Source: Hydrogenovibrio sp965140365
GTDB taxonomy: Bacteria > Pseudomonadota > Gammaproteobacteria > Thiomicrospirales > Thiomicrospiraceae
Length of the DNA: 64,000 nt
Reading direction: 5' to 3' (one strand)
Assembly: GCA_965140365.1 (NCBI GenBank)
Contig: OZ223196.1
The notes beneath the pieces were generated by a model that made no database searches, was not told where the DNA came from, and saw nothing but the letters and a program-made list of their open reading frames with translations. The translations under genes were made by a program, and so were the position numbers. Below, piece after piece: positions 44,038-52,124 of this stretch; position 1 is the first letter of the stretch; each line of letters begins with the position of its first letter.

Positions 44038-45086
44038 TGCCCATTCAGCCTAGTATTGACTTGGCTTTGGGGTTGCTGCTGGTGGGCATCACTCTGTTTG
44101 CCGTGATCTTGTATTTGCGACTGCAAAGTAATCGTTTGCGAGACTATTTGTTAAGGCTTTATCTGATTAATCGTCAGGTCAATCAGGATGTTCTGGATTT
44201 TGTCGATCAGGCCTGGCCGATTTTGGAAGCCGCAGGATTTAAGAGTCTACAAGGCGAAATTCAATGGTTTGGTGAGCGGAAAGCCATTCAGCATGGTGAG
44301 TCCGGAACGGAATCTTACCCAATCAGTATTGCCGAGTGGGGAATCAGTATTCGCTTGAACCTGACATCAGGGCGTATTCGCGGGGAAAACCTGTTACTGG
44401 CGAACCTAGTGCTGCAAAACTTCAAGGTACTGTTGGAATTGGATGTGTCCGGCAAAACCTCGGAGTTTTTGTTGTCTCAGAAGCGTTTGGAAAAATATCA
44501 GCTGTTTGTGCAACATGATATTAAAAATATTGCTCAGTTTATTATGCTTTTGTCCGAGCAGGTCAAGGGGACGAAAACCGACGCACAGAAAATCACGCTG
44601 GTTGAACATTTGAAAACGATGATGCCGACGGTGACGGAACGGGCGGATAAAACCATTCAGCAGATGACTCAGCCAAACAAGCCTTTGCAGGATGTTGAAC
44701 GTTTTTCATTGGCCAAAGAGGTGCATAAAGTTGCCAAAGGGCTGGAGTTGCATTATTGTTTGCAGGGCGATGCAGAGTGCGAGTTGTCCCGGACGCTTTT
44801 TGATCAGGTGGTTAAAAGCGTGCTGGAAAACTTTAAAGATCACGGCTGCTATGAAAAGCAAGTACATATTGAAATCAGCGAAGCCTGTGAAGTTCGCCTG
44901 TATATTTACGAAAAAAACTTTGAGTTAAATGTCCCGGTGGAGCGTCTGTTTGAGCCTTTTTGGTCGACCTCGGACAGTGGCATGGGGCTTGGGCTGTTTA
45001 TTGCCCGTGAATTACTATCGACCATTGGTGGTTCGATTCAGTTGGAACACACCGAAGAGCGATTCGGGTTTATTGTGCAATTTTAA
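44037..45086 (+). CDS. Sensor histidine kinase, PrsK-like
   Basis: 349 residues: one N-terminal membrane helix (about 8-28), an uncharacterised cytoplasmic region, a phospho-acceptor His160 in FVQHDIKNIAQF, then the ATPase domain with the N box VLENFKDHG and G boxes FEPFWSTSDSGMGLGLFIAREL. The HDIKN signature and layout resemble the C-terminal half of PrsK kinases. The signal sensed is unknown. Encoded inside the pseudopilin cluster. Confidence 0.88.
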   Translation: MPIQPSIDLALGLLLVGITLFAVILYLRLQSNRLRDYLLRLYLINRQVNQDVLDFVDQAWPILEAAGFKSLQGEIQWFGERKAIQHGESGTESYPISIAEWGISIRLNLTSGRIRGENLLLANLVLQNFKVLLELDVSGKTSEFLLSQKRLEKYQLFVQHDIKNIAQFIMLLSEQVKGTKTDAQKITLVEHLKTMMPTVTERADKTIQQMTQPNKPLQDVERFSLAKEVHKVAKGLELHYCLQGDAECELSRTLFDQVVKSVLENFKDHGCYEKQVHIEISEACEVRLYIYEKNFELNVPVERLFEPFWSTSDSGMGLGLFIARELLSTIGGSIQLEHTEERFGFIVQF

Positions 45087-45196
45087 ACGCGGTAACTCAG
45101 TGAAAAGATTAAATAACTTTTACTCTTTTGCTGATTGTTTTGGAGAATTAAACTAAAATTATGCGGTTTTTTATTTTTGATGTCTGGGGAAGAAGC

Positions 45197-45763
45197 ATGG
45201 CGCAAACACATAACAATTCAAAACAACGTGGGTTTACGTTGGTTGAAATAGCCATTGTACTGGTGATTGTCGGCCTGGTCTTAGGGGGAGTCTTGAAAGG
45301 GCAGGAGATGATTCGGGGTGCCAAGGTGAAAAATGTGAATAACGATGCCCAGAACATAATTTCGGCTGTGTCGACGTATAAGGATCGTTACAATGTGATG
45401 CCGGGTGATGATAAAGATTCCTCCATTGCCACGGCTACTGAGGCGGGCGATGGTGATGGCCAGTTGGAAGATGGTGAGAATGGCGCTTTTTGGGCGCAAT
45501 TAAGAGAAGCGGGCTTGATGAAAGGCTCGGGTAATTTGTCGCCGACGCATTCTTTTGGGGGCAGGGTTGAAGTGAAACAAAATCCTTATGATAATGCCCA
45601 GGGGAGTTTTGTTTGTTTTATGAATATGCCGGGGGATGTGGCCGATATTGTTGATCGTCAGTTTGACGATGGTGCGGCTAATCGGGGCGCGATACAGAGC
45701 AGCAATGATCAGGATTATGTGATTGATGGAACGGCCACTTACGACTTGTGTTATCGATTGTAA
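45197..45763 (+). CDS. Prepilin-like protein 4
   Basis: 188 residues from the ATG at 45197, six bases after GGGGA; an earlier in-frame start has no such site. Class III signal KQRGFTLVEIAIVLVIVGLVLGGVLKG, then GAKVKNVNNDAQNIISAVSTYKDRYNVMPGDDK, the common layout of major-pilin-like proteins, with acidic GDGDGQLEDGENG and two late cysteines. Separated from the kinase by 110 nt and followed by a terminator; it may be transcribed with the cluster or alone. Confidence 0.87.
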   Translation: MAQTHNNSKQRGFTLVEIAIVLVIVGLVLGGVLKGQEMIRGAKVKNVNNDAQNIISAVSTYKDRYNVMPGDDKDSSIATATEAGDGDGQLEDGENGAFWAQLREAGLMKGSGNLSPTHSFGGRVEVKQNPYDNAQGSFVCFMNMPGDVADIVDRQFDDGAANRGAIQSSNDQDYVIDGTATYDLCYRL

Positions 45764-45785
45764 TCGCTTTTGATATTCCGATATG

Positions 45786-45811
45786 AAAAACCCGTCTCTG
45801 ACGGGTTTTTT
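45786..45811 (+). terminator. Terminator at the right border of the pseudopilin cluster
   Basis: 11-bp stem AAAAACCCGTC / GACGGGTTTTT with a 3-nt loop and a T-run. Confidence 0.9.
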
Positions 45812-45871
45812 GCTTTCTGACGTCCGTGTTGCGCGATGTCATGCAATAGTTCGATGTCGCGGTATTCGCTG

Positions 45872-45880
45872 TGGTAGAAT
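45872..45880 (+). promoter_or_regulatory. Extended -10 promoter before the 6S-like RNA
   Basis: TGG-TAGAAT (extended -10 type) ends at 45880, so transcription would begin near 45887, about 24 nt ahead of the first RNA stem. The -35 is weak. Confidence 0.5.
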
Positions 45881-45886
45881 ACTTGC

Positions 45887-46080
45887 CCTAATTTTTGAAT
45901 TTTATTATCTAGCCCGAAAGTTCATAAATTAAGCCCCATCTCGCTTGCTCCTTGATTCCACAAGAAATATTTTCTCAGTCGGTCGTAATCGTGGATACGA
46001 CACTTCTTCGAAAATTTCCTTGTGAAAACAAGGTCCGGCGCGATCTTAGCGCAAATTTATGAAGTTTTCGGGCTTGAATC
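45887..46080 (+). ncRNA. ssrS: 6S-like RNA (ssrS candidate)
   Basis: A long rod. The closing stem pairs 45911-45930 (AGCCCGAAAGTTCATAAATT) with 46054-46074. There is a central bubble (45931-45957 against 46025-46053), an upper stem CCACAAGAAAT (from 45958) with 46010-46024, and an apical hairpin GTCGTA/TACGAC (45983-46002). The 3' bubble strand has a small hairpin CCTTGT/ACAAGG (46018-46033), as in E. coli 6S RNA, and CCACAAGAA opens the upper stem in both. 6S RNA sequesters sigma70 RNA polymerase. The ends are approximate. Location before miaB differs from E. coli. Confidence 0.65.
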
Positions 46081-46141
46081 AACAAAATCGGCCTAAAAAA
46101 GGCGAAAGTTTTAAGGTTGTTGGTGGTTTAAGGTCACGTAT

Positions 46142-47587
46142 ATGTCAGTATCAAGTTCAGCATTACAAGCGCACGAGTCCCCGTTCACCGGAGGCGTATT
46201 CATAAAAACCTACGGGTGTCAGATGAATGAATACGATTCGGATCGCATGGCAAAACTTCTGGAAAAAACCTACGGCCTGGCGCTGGTGGAAACGCCGGAA
46301 GCCGCCGATATGCTGATTTTGAACACCTGTTCCGTGCGTGAAAAAGCTCAGGAAAAAGTGTTTGACGAACTGGGGCGCTGGAAAAAATGGAAAGCGGAAA
46401 AAGGCAATCGCATTATTGCCGTGGGCGGTTGTGTCGCCTCTCAGGAAGGGGATGTGATTCGTCAACGCGCACCTTTGGTGGACGTGATTTTTGGCCCGCA
46501 GACACTGCACCGTTTGCCGGCGATGATTGACGAAGCTTTGGCTTTGCGTGATGAAAGTGCTCAAAACCGTAAAGTTAAAAAACGTGCCGTGATTGATATT
46601 TCGTTTCCAGAAATCGAGAAGTTTGATAATTTGGCCGCTCCGGAATCGAATGGCGTGTCAGCGTTTGTTTCCGTCATGGAAGGTTGCTCCAAGTACTGTA
46701 CTTTCTGCGTGGTGCCTTACACGCGCGGGGAGGAGTTCAGTCGGCCGTTCGCCGATGTGATGGCCGAAGTGGAAGCGCTGGCAGAACAAGGTGTGCGTGA
46801 GGTGAACCTGCTGGGGCAGAACGTAAACGCCTACCGCGGTGAGATGCCGGATGGCGATATGGCCGATTTGGCCGTTTTGATTCATGCCGTGCGCGAAGTG
46901 GAGGGGATTGACCGTATTCGTTACACCACCTCTCACCCGAATGAAATGACCCAAAGCCTGATCGACTGCTATGCGGAAGTGCCGGAATTGGTGTCGCATT
47001 TGCATTTGCCGATCCAATCCGGATCGGATCGTGTGTTGGCGATGATGAAACGCAATCACATGGCGTTGGAATATAAGGCGACCATCCGTAAAATTCGCCA
47101 AATTCGACCAGACCTGAGCTTGTCCGGTGATTTCATTGTCGGTTTCCCGGGTGAAACCTGTGATGATTTCAAAGAAACCTTGGCTTTGGTTCAAGATATG
47201 AACTACGACCGCTCTTTTAGTTTTATCTATAGTCCGCGCCCGGGAACGCCGGCCGCCAGTTTACCGGATGATGTTGATATGCACACTAAAAAGCGTCGCC
47301 TGCAGGCGCTGCAAACCCTATTGAATGAGCAAACGGCGGCCATTAGCGAGGCGATGGTTGGCACGACGCAGCGTGTTTTGGTCGAACGTTTGTCGCGAAA
47401 CTCCGCCAGTGAGGTTTCCGGGCGAACGGAGAACAATCGAGTGGTGAATTTTGAAGGTGCTCCGGAACTGATCGGGCAGTTTGTCGATGTTTTCATTGAA
47501 GAAGCCTATACGAATTCTTTGAAGGGGAAATTGATTGCAACCCCCGAAGCCGACAAGTTTGAGCAGCGTCAATTTTATGCGTTGTAA
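46142..47587 (+). CDS. miaB: tRNA-2-methylthio-N6-dimethylallyladenosine synthase MiaB
   Basis: Radical-SAM methylthiotransferase acting on i6A37 of tRNA. 481 residues: N-terminal UPF0004 domain with Cys26 (KTYGCQMN), Cys63 (NTCSVREKA) and Cys97 (GGCVAS) binding the second cluster; radical-SAM CxxxCxxC at 182/186/189 (EGCSKYCTFCVVPYTRG); C-terminal TRAM domain. About the usual length with a slightly long N-terminus. The next genes are ybeZ, ybeY and corC, the standard order. Confidence 0.97.
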   Translation: MSVSSSALQAHESPFTGGVFIKTYGCQMNEYDSDRMAKLLEKTYGLALVETPEAADMLILNTCSVREKAQEKVFDELGRWKKWKAEKGNRIIAVGGCVASQEGDVIRQRAPLVDVIFGPQTLHRLPAMIDEALALRDESAQNRKVKKRAVIDISFPEIEKFDNLAAPESNGVSAFVSVMEGCSKYCTFCVVPYTRGEEFSRPFADVMAEVEALAEQGVREVNLLGQNVNAYRGEMPDGDMADLAVLIHAVREVEGIDRIRYTTSHPNEMTQSLIDCYAEVPELVSHLHLPIQSGSDRVLAMMKRNHMALEYKATIRKIRQIRPDLSLSGDFIVGFPGETCDDFKETLALVQDMNYDRSFSFIYSPRPGTPAASLPDDVDMHTKKRRLQALQTLLNEQTAAISEAMVGTTQRVLVERLSRNSASEVSGRTENNRVVNFEGAPELIGQFVDVFIEEAYTNSLKGKLIATPEADKFEQRQFYAL

Positions 47588-47632
47588 TCTACTATCATTT
47601 TCATTATGATGAATTTTTAACACTCGTTTTAC

Positions 47633-48616
47633 TTGTGGTTACGCCCTTTGACGACGCTTCATACCGTACAATTTTATCTATCGCCTGAAAACAACGACGC
47701 TCTGGTCAACCTGTGTGGCTGGCAGAGTGAGCATTTGTCGCAGCTGGAGCTGCGTTTGGGGGTGGAAATCAACCACCTCGGGTTCCAGTTCAGTGTGACC
47801 GGTTTGAGTGATCGCCTTGTCAAGGCTGAACAGTTTTTGCGTGACTTGTATGATACGGCGCAAAAAGAAGTGTTGGACCCGCCAAGAATTCATTTGGCGC
47901 TTCAGTCGCTCGGATTTGAAGAAGCAAAAACCATGGATGACGAGCAGTTATTGATTAAAACCCGCAAGAAAGTCATTCGTACGCGTAATGCCAATCAAGC
48001 CAATTACATTCAATCGGTCAAGGATTACGACGTCAGTTTTGGTATTGGCCCCGCCGGTACCGGAAAAACCTATTTGGCGGTTGCCACGGCAGTGGAAGCG
48101 TTGGAAAACGAAGAAGTGCGCCGAATTATTTTGACGCGTCCAGCGGTGGAAGCCGGTGAGAAACTTGGGTTTTTGCCCGGAGACTTGAATCAAAAAGTGG
48201 ATCCCTATTTGCGACCGCTATTTGATGCGCTTTTTGAAATGCTCGGTTTTGAAACGGTTGAGCGTTTGATGGAAAAGCATGTGATTGAAGTGGCCCCTTT
48301 GGCTTTTATGCGTGGCCGCACCTTAAACGAATCGTTCATTATTTTGGATGAAGCTCAGAACACCACCACCGAACAAATGAAAATGTTTTTGACCCGTATC
48401 GGGTTTGGTTCCAAGGCGGTGATTACGGGTGACATTACCCAGTGCGACTTACCGAAAAACCAAAAATCCGGTCTCAGACATGTGATTGAGGTATTGGAAG
48501 GGGTGCCGGGAATCGGTTTCACTTTCTACCAATCCAAGGATGTGGTTCGACACAATCTGGTTCAGAAAATTGTTCAAGCCTATGATCAATTCGACAGAAG
48601 GAGTGCGGCAAAATGA
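47633..48616 (+). CDS. ybeZ: PhoH-like ATPase (YbeZ)
   Basis: 327-residue PhoH-family ATPase that pairs with YbeY in ribosome and rRNA maturation. Walker A GPAGTGKT at residues 139-146 and Walker B SFIILDEAQN are clear, with RIGFGSKAVITGDITQCDLP. No ATG fits the N-terminus: the frame opens at TTG 47633 or TTG 47648, and neither has a strong ribosome site, so the exact start is uncertain. It overlaps ybeY by 4 nt (ATGA). Confidence 0.94.
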   Translation: MWLRPLTTLHTVQFYLSPENNDALVNLCGWQSEHLSQLELRLGVEINHLGFQFSVTGLSDRLVKAEQFLRDLYDTAQKEVLDPPRIHLALQSLGFEEAKTMDDEQLLIKTRKKVIRTRNANQANYIQSVKDYDVSFGIGPAGTGKTYLAVATAVEALENEEVRRIILTRPAVEAGEKLGFLPGDLNQKVDPYLRPLFDALFEMLGFETVERLMEKHVIEVAPLAFMRGRTLNESFIILDEAQNTTTEQMKMFLTRIGFGSKAVITGDITQCDLPKNQKSGLRHVIEVLEGVPGIGFTFYQSKDVVRHNLVQKIVQAYDQFDRRSAAK

Positions 48617-49095
48617 TACATTTGGATTTTCAGGTGGCGACGAATGAAGTCGACGAAGCTGATTTACCAACGTTCGAGCAATGTCTTGAATGGGTGGACG
48701 CCGCGTTACTGGAAGATTGGGGAATGGGCGAAACCGAATTAACGATTCGTTTGGTGGATCGGGACGAGATTCAACAACTTAACCGTGATTATCGCGGTAA
48801 AGACAAGCCGACCAATGTGCTGTCTTTCCCGTTTGAAAATCCACCAGGCCTGCTGGATTTGGGCGAAGAACTGCCTTATTTGGGTGACTTAATCATCAGC
48901 GCCGCGGTGGTGAAAACGGAAGCCGCCGAACAAAGTAAAGCCATGACGGCCCATTGGGCGCATATGATTGTCCATGGTTGCCTACACCTTCAAGGCATGG
49001 ATCATCTGGAAGACGATGAGGCTAATGAAATGGAAGCGCTGGAAACGGAAATTCTGAGAGGTCTCGGATTTGAAGGCCCTTATGAAAAAGATTAG
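48613..49095 (+). CDS. ybeY: Endoribonuclease YbeY
   Basis: Zn-dependent RNase involved in 16S rRNA 3' maturation and ribosome quality control. 160 residues with the zinc motif HGCLHLQGMDH (His121, His125, His131) and the conserved NRDYRGKDKPTNVLSFPF. Translationally coupled to ybeZ by a 4-nt overlap. A near-copy of CCAGGCCTGG lies at 48844. Confidence 0.96.
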   Translation: MIHLDFQVATNEVDEADLPTFEQCLEWVDAALLEDWGMGETELTIRLVDRDEIQQLNRDYRGKDKPTNVLSFPFENPPGLLDLGEELPYLGDLIISAAVVKTEAAEQSKAMTAHWAHMIVHGCLHLQGMDHLEDDEANEMEALETEILRGLGFEGPYEKD

Positions 49096-49163
49096 GGTTA
49101 AACGCGAGGCCAATAACTTGGCTGAAAACCAATTGTGTAATGTAACGGGAGTGAGAAAAACCC

Positions 49164-50075
49164 ATGAGTGACAGTAGTAGCGGCTCTTCGTGGTTTGAAA
49201 AGCTATCGAAGCTTTTTTCAGACGAGCCGGAGAGTCGGGAAGATTTGGATTCATTTTTGCAGGAAGCCCAAGCGCAAGACTTGATTGATAAAGATGCGCT
49301 TTTAATGATTCAAGGGGTTTTGAACGTTTCGGAAGCGCGTGTGCGCGATGTGATGATTCCGAAAGTACAAATGTCTTGTGTGGATGAAGCGGATGAATTG
49401 GATGTCATTCTGGAAAAAATGTTGGATGCCGCTCACTCGCGTTATCCGGTGATTTCCGCCGAAACCGACGAAGTCATCGGAATTCTGCTGGCCAAGGATG
49501 TGTTGCGTGCCGTGGTTAAGCATGAGTTGACCGATAAATCCCAGTTGGTCGAACTGTATCGTACCCCGGCCTTGGTGACCGAAAGCAAGCGTTTGAATGT
49601 GTTGTTGCGCGAATTCAAGAACAGTCGCAACCATATGGCTTTAGTGGTGGACGAATACGGTGAAGTGGCCGGTCTGGTGACCATTGAAGACGTTCTGGAG
49701 CAGATTGTTGGCGACATTGAAGACGAACACGACGAAGACGAAGATAATATTCAAAAGCATTTGTCCGGTGCCTATTCCGTCAAAGCCATCACCTCACTGG
49801 ATGAATTCAATAAATTCTTCAATACCGTTTTTGAAGATGAACTGTTGGAAACCATCGGCGGTATGGTCTCCAAACGTCTTGGCAAAATTCCAGAAGAAGG
49901 TGAAGTGTTTGAGATTGAAGGGCTTCAGTTCACCGTCTTCAAGGCCGATGAGCGCCGCGTGGAAAGCTTTTTGGTTGAAGAACGCTCGGTGTTTGACGAG
50001 GTCGAGGAAGATGAAGCGTCAGCAGATGCGTCACTCGAACCCCCTGAAAGCGCCGAAACGCTGGAGAAGTCATAA
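49164..50075 (+). CDS. corC: CorC-type CBS-domain protein (YbeX)
   Basis: 303 residues: two CBS domains (VRDVMIPKVQMSCVDE ... HSRYPVISAETDEVIGILLAKDVL and the second ending NHMALVVDEYGEVAGLVTIEDVLEQIVGDI) and a C-terminal CorC_HlyC transporter-associated domain. No membrane helices. Family members are linked to Mg/Co efflux and, as YbeX, to ribosome metabolism by the ybeZYX-lnt context. lnt starts 17 nt later. Confidence 0.94.
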   Translation: MSDSSSGSSWFEKLSKLFSDEPESREDLDSFLQEAQAQDLIDKDALLMIQGVLNVSEARVRDVMIPKVQMSCVDEADELDVILEKMLDAAHSRYPVISAETDEVIGILLAKDVLRAVVKHELTDKSQLVELYRTPALVTESKRLNVLLREFKNSRNHMALVVDEYGEVAGLVTIEDVLEQIVGDIEDEHDEDEDNIQKHLSGAYSVKAITSLDEFNKFFNTVFEDELLETIGGMVSKRLGKIPEEGEVFEIEGLQFTVFKADERRVESFLVEERSVFDEVEEDEASADASLEPPESAETLEKS

Positions 50076-50092
50076 CGCTTTAGCTTCCCACC

Positions 50093-51622
50093 ATGAAACG
50101 ACTCTTTTCCTTTTTTAAACCTGATAAGCCGATGATGAGCGCCGTTTTACTAGGCGCGCTGATGGTGTTTGCGCATGCGCCCGTCGCCATTGCGCCGTTG
50201 GCCTTGATTTCACTCGGCGGCCTTTTCTGGCTGTGGCAAAAATCGGAAACCCCGTTTCAGTCAATGCAAATCGGTTTGGGGTTTGGTTTGGGGTATTTCG
50301 GAACCGGCGTCAGTTGGCTGATTTCCAGCATTTATCTGTTCGCGGAAATGAATTTGGTCCTGGCGGTCCTGGCGGTATTGTGTTTCATCTTGTTTTTGAC
50401 TCTGTATTTTATTTTAGCCGGCTGGTTGGTGGCCCGCTTGAAAACCGCGCATCGTCGAGGTTTCAACTGGGTCGTGGTCATGCCGGCGGTTTGGGTGTTT
50501 GCGGAATGGGTTAGGGCAACCTTATTCGGCGGTTTTCCGTTTTTGATGACCGGCAATACCCATTTGATGACCTGGTTGGACGGTTATGCGCCGGTGTTTG
50601 GTGTGTTGGGCGTCAGTTGGGCGGTGGCGATTACGGCGGGTATTTTGCTCTGGTTGGTGCAATCTCGAGCCTGGGTGGGGGCGAGTTTGGTGTTGGCCGT
50701 GTTATGGTTGACCGGCGCCAGTTTAAAGAATGTTGAATGGGTTTCCCCCAAAGATAAACCGGTGGACGTGGCATTGTTGCAAGGGAATGTCTCGCAGGAT
50801 GATAAATGGTTGTCAAAGGAATTCTTGCCCACGCTGAAGCGCTATGTCGGTTTGACGAAACAAAACCTGGATGCGGACATCGTTGTGTGGCCTGAAACGG
50901 CGGTGCCGGCGTATTACGATGTGGTGGCGCGCGGTGCTTTGCGGTCGTTTATTCGGGATGCAAAGTTGCTGGATACCGATATTTTGTTGGGCGTCATCAC
51001 CCGTGATGAATCGCATCGTCATTATTACAACGCCATCGTGAACGCGCATAATCCCGAGCAGCAATATCAGAAAAAACATTTGGTGCCGTTCAGTGAGTTT
51101 TTTCCTTTCTCGAGTGTCTTGCAGCCTTTAAGCGAATTGTTTAATGTTCCGTTTTCCGAGTTCACGTCGGGATCGGATGACCAGGCACCAATGCGTTTAG
51201 GGGAATATTCGGTTGGCTTGTCGGTTTGTTATGAGATGGCGTTTGGGGAAGAGTTAATCGATTCTGCGCGCCAATCGGACTTCTTAATTACCGTCAGTAA
51301 CGACGCCTGGTTTGCCCATACCTTAGAGCCGGCCCAACAAGTTCAGGACGTGCAAATGCGTGCTTTGGAATTGGGGCGCGAGATTGCTCGCAGTACCAAT
51401 ACCGGTTACACCATTATTGTTGGGACCAATGGACAGGTGAAAGCGGAAATCCCGCCGTATGAAGTCGGAGTGCTTCGTGGCGAAGTGCAACCTTATGAAG
51501 GCGAAACGCCGTTTGTGCAGTGGCGCCAATGGCCGATTCTTATTTTGATGTTCGGTGTGTTGGGGCTGTTGGTGTGGTTGAAGTTTCAAGCTGGCCGTTC
51601 TGAAAAAACTAAAGACACATGA
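50093..51622 (+). CDS. lnt: Apolipoprotein N-acyltransferase
   Basis: Final step of lipoprotein maturation: transfers an acyl chain to the N-terminal Cys at the outer face of the inner membrane. 509 residues: about six N-terminal membrane helices (to about residue 215), a nitrilase-like periplasmic domain with the triad Glu268 (WPETAVPAYY), Lys328 (KKHLVPFSEFFPF) and Cys379 (LSVCYEMAFG), and a last helix near 485-500. The positions correspond to E. coli E267/K335/C387. Terminates at the paired CAGGCCTG hairpin. Confidence 0.97.
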   Translation: MKRLFSFFKPDKPMMSAVLLGALMVFAHAPVAIAPLALISLGGLFWLWQKSETPFQSMQIGLGFGLGYFGTGVSWLISSIYLFAEMNLVLAVLAVLCFILFLTLYFILAGWLVARLKTAHRRGFNWVVVMPAVWVFAEWVRATLFGGFPFLMTGNTHLMTWLDGYAPVFGVLGVSWAVAITAGILLWLVQSRAWVGASLVLAVLWLTGASLKNVEWVSPKDKPVDVALLQGNVSQDDKWLSKEFLPTLKRYVGLTKQNLDADIVVWPETAVPAYYDVVARGALRSFIRDAKLLDTDILLGVITRDESHRHYYNAIVNAHNPEQQYQKKHLVPFSEFFPFSSVLQPLSELFNVPFSEFTSGSDDQAPMRLGEYSVGLSVCYEMAFGEELIDSARQSDFLITVSNDAWFAHTLEPAQQVQDVQMRALELGREIARSTNTGYTIIVGTNGQVKAEIPPYEVGVLRGEVQPYEGETPFVQWRQWPILILMFGVLGLLVWLKFQAGRSEKTKDT

Positions 51623-51632
51623 ACGTGGCGAA

Positions 51633-51661
51633 TCAGGCCTGTTTTGGCCAGGCCTGGTGGT
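51633..51661. terminator. lnt terminator from paired CAGGCCTG copies
   Basis: CAGGCCTG (51634-51641), a 7-nt loop, then CCAGGCCTGG (51648-51657, exact) and TGGTTTT. The copies can pair to an 8-bp stem, and the region separates convergent genes. Confidence 0.65.
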
Positions 51662-51684
51662 TTTAATGGTGAGCTTGAACCTCC

Positions 51685-52050
51685 TCAATCGGCATTCATA
51701 GCGGCATTCAAGCGCAAACGTAAAATCATCAGTTCCGTCGGATCGGCCAGGCTCAAGGCTTTTTCTTCCAGGTATTTTTCAATCACCGCTAAATCCATAT
51801 CGACAAACTCTTCTACACCTTTATCAAAGTCGTTTAGATATTCGGCGATTTTATGAATGTCCGCTTTGACATCCTCCTGAACCTGTTCCAGTTGTTTGTC
51901 GGTTAGTTGCTCGAGAACACTTTCTTCCTGCTGGACTTTCTCAACGGCTTGACCGAGCAAATCCCAGCTTTTCATGTCGGCGCGAATCATGGATTCCTTG
52001 GCTTGTTCCAACAAGTGGCGGTAGGCGGCCAGCATTTTATTTTCGCTCAT
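51685..52050 (-). CDS. DUF1451 (YbeL-like) protein lacking the zinc ribbon
   Basis: 121 residues, soluble, strongly helical with heptads (about 30-95). MLAAYRHLLEQAKESMIRADMKSWDLLGQAVEKVQQE and the spacing of helices resemble the N-terminal part of YbeL, which in E. coli lies near leuS and continues into a four-cysteine zinc ribbon. No cysteine is present here. It is divergent from leuS, sharing a 74-nt promoter region. Family assignment is moderate. Confidence 0.65.
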   Translation of the reverse strand: MSENKMLAAYRHLLEQAKESMIRADMKSWDLLGQAVEKVQQEESVLEQLTDKQLEQVQEDVKADIHKIAEYLNDFDKGVEEFVDMDLAVIEKYLEEKALSLADPTELMILRLRLNAAMNAD

Positions 52051-52067
52051 GTATCGGTCCTCTAATT

Positions 52068-52076
52068 TGTTATAAT
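52068..52076 (+). promoter_or_regulatory. Extended -10 promoter of leuS
   Basis: TGT-TATAAT, 49 nt before the leuS start, a textbook extended -10 that does not need a strong -35; none is evident. Confidence 0.7.
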
Positions 52077-52124
52077 CATCCGCATTTCATTTATCTTTTA
52101 ATCATACCAAAAAGAACGCGTGAC

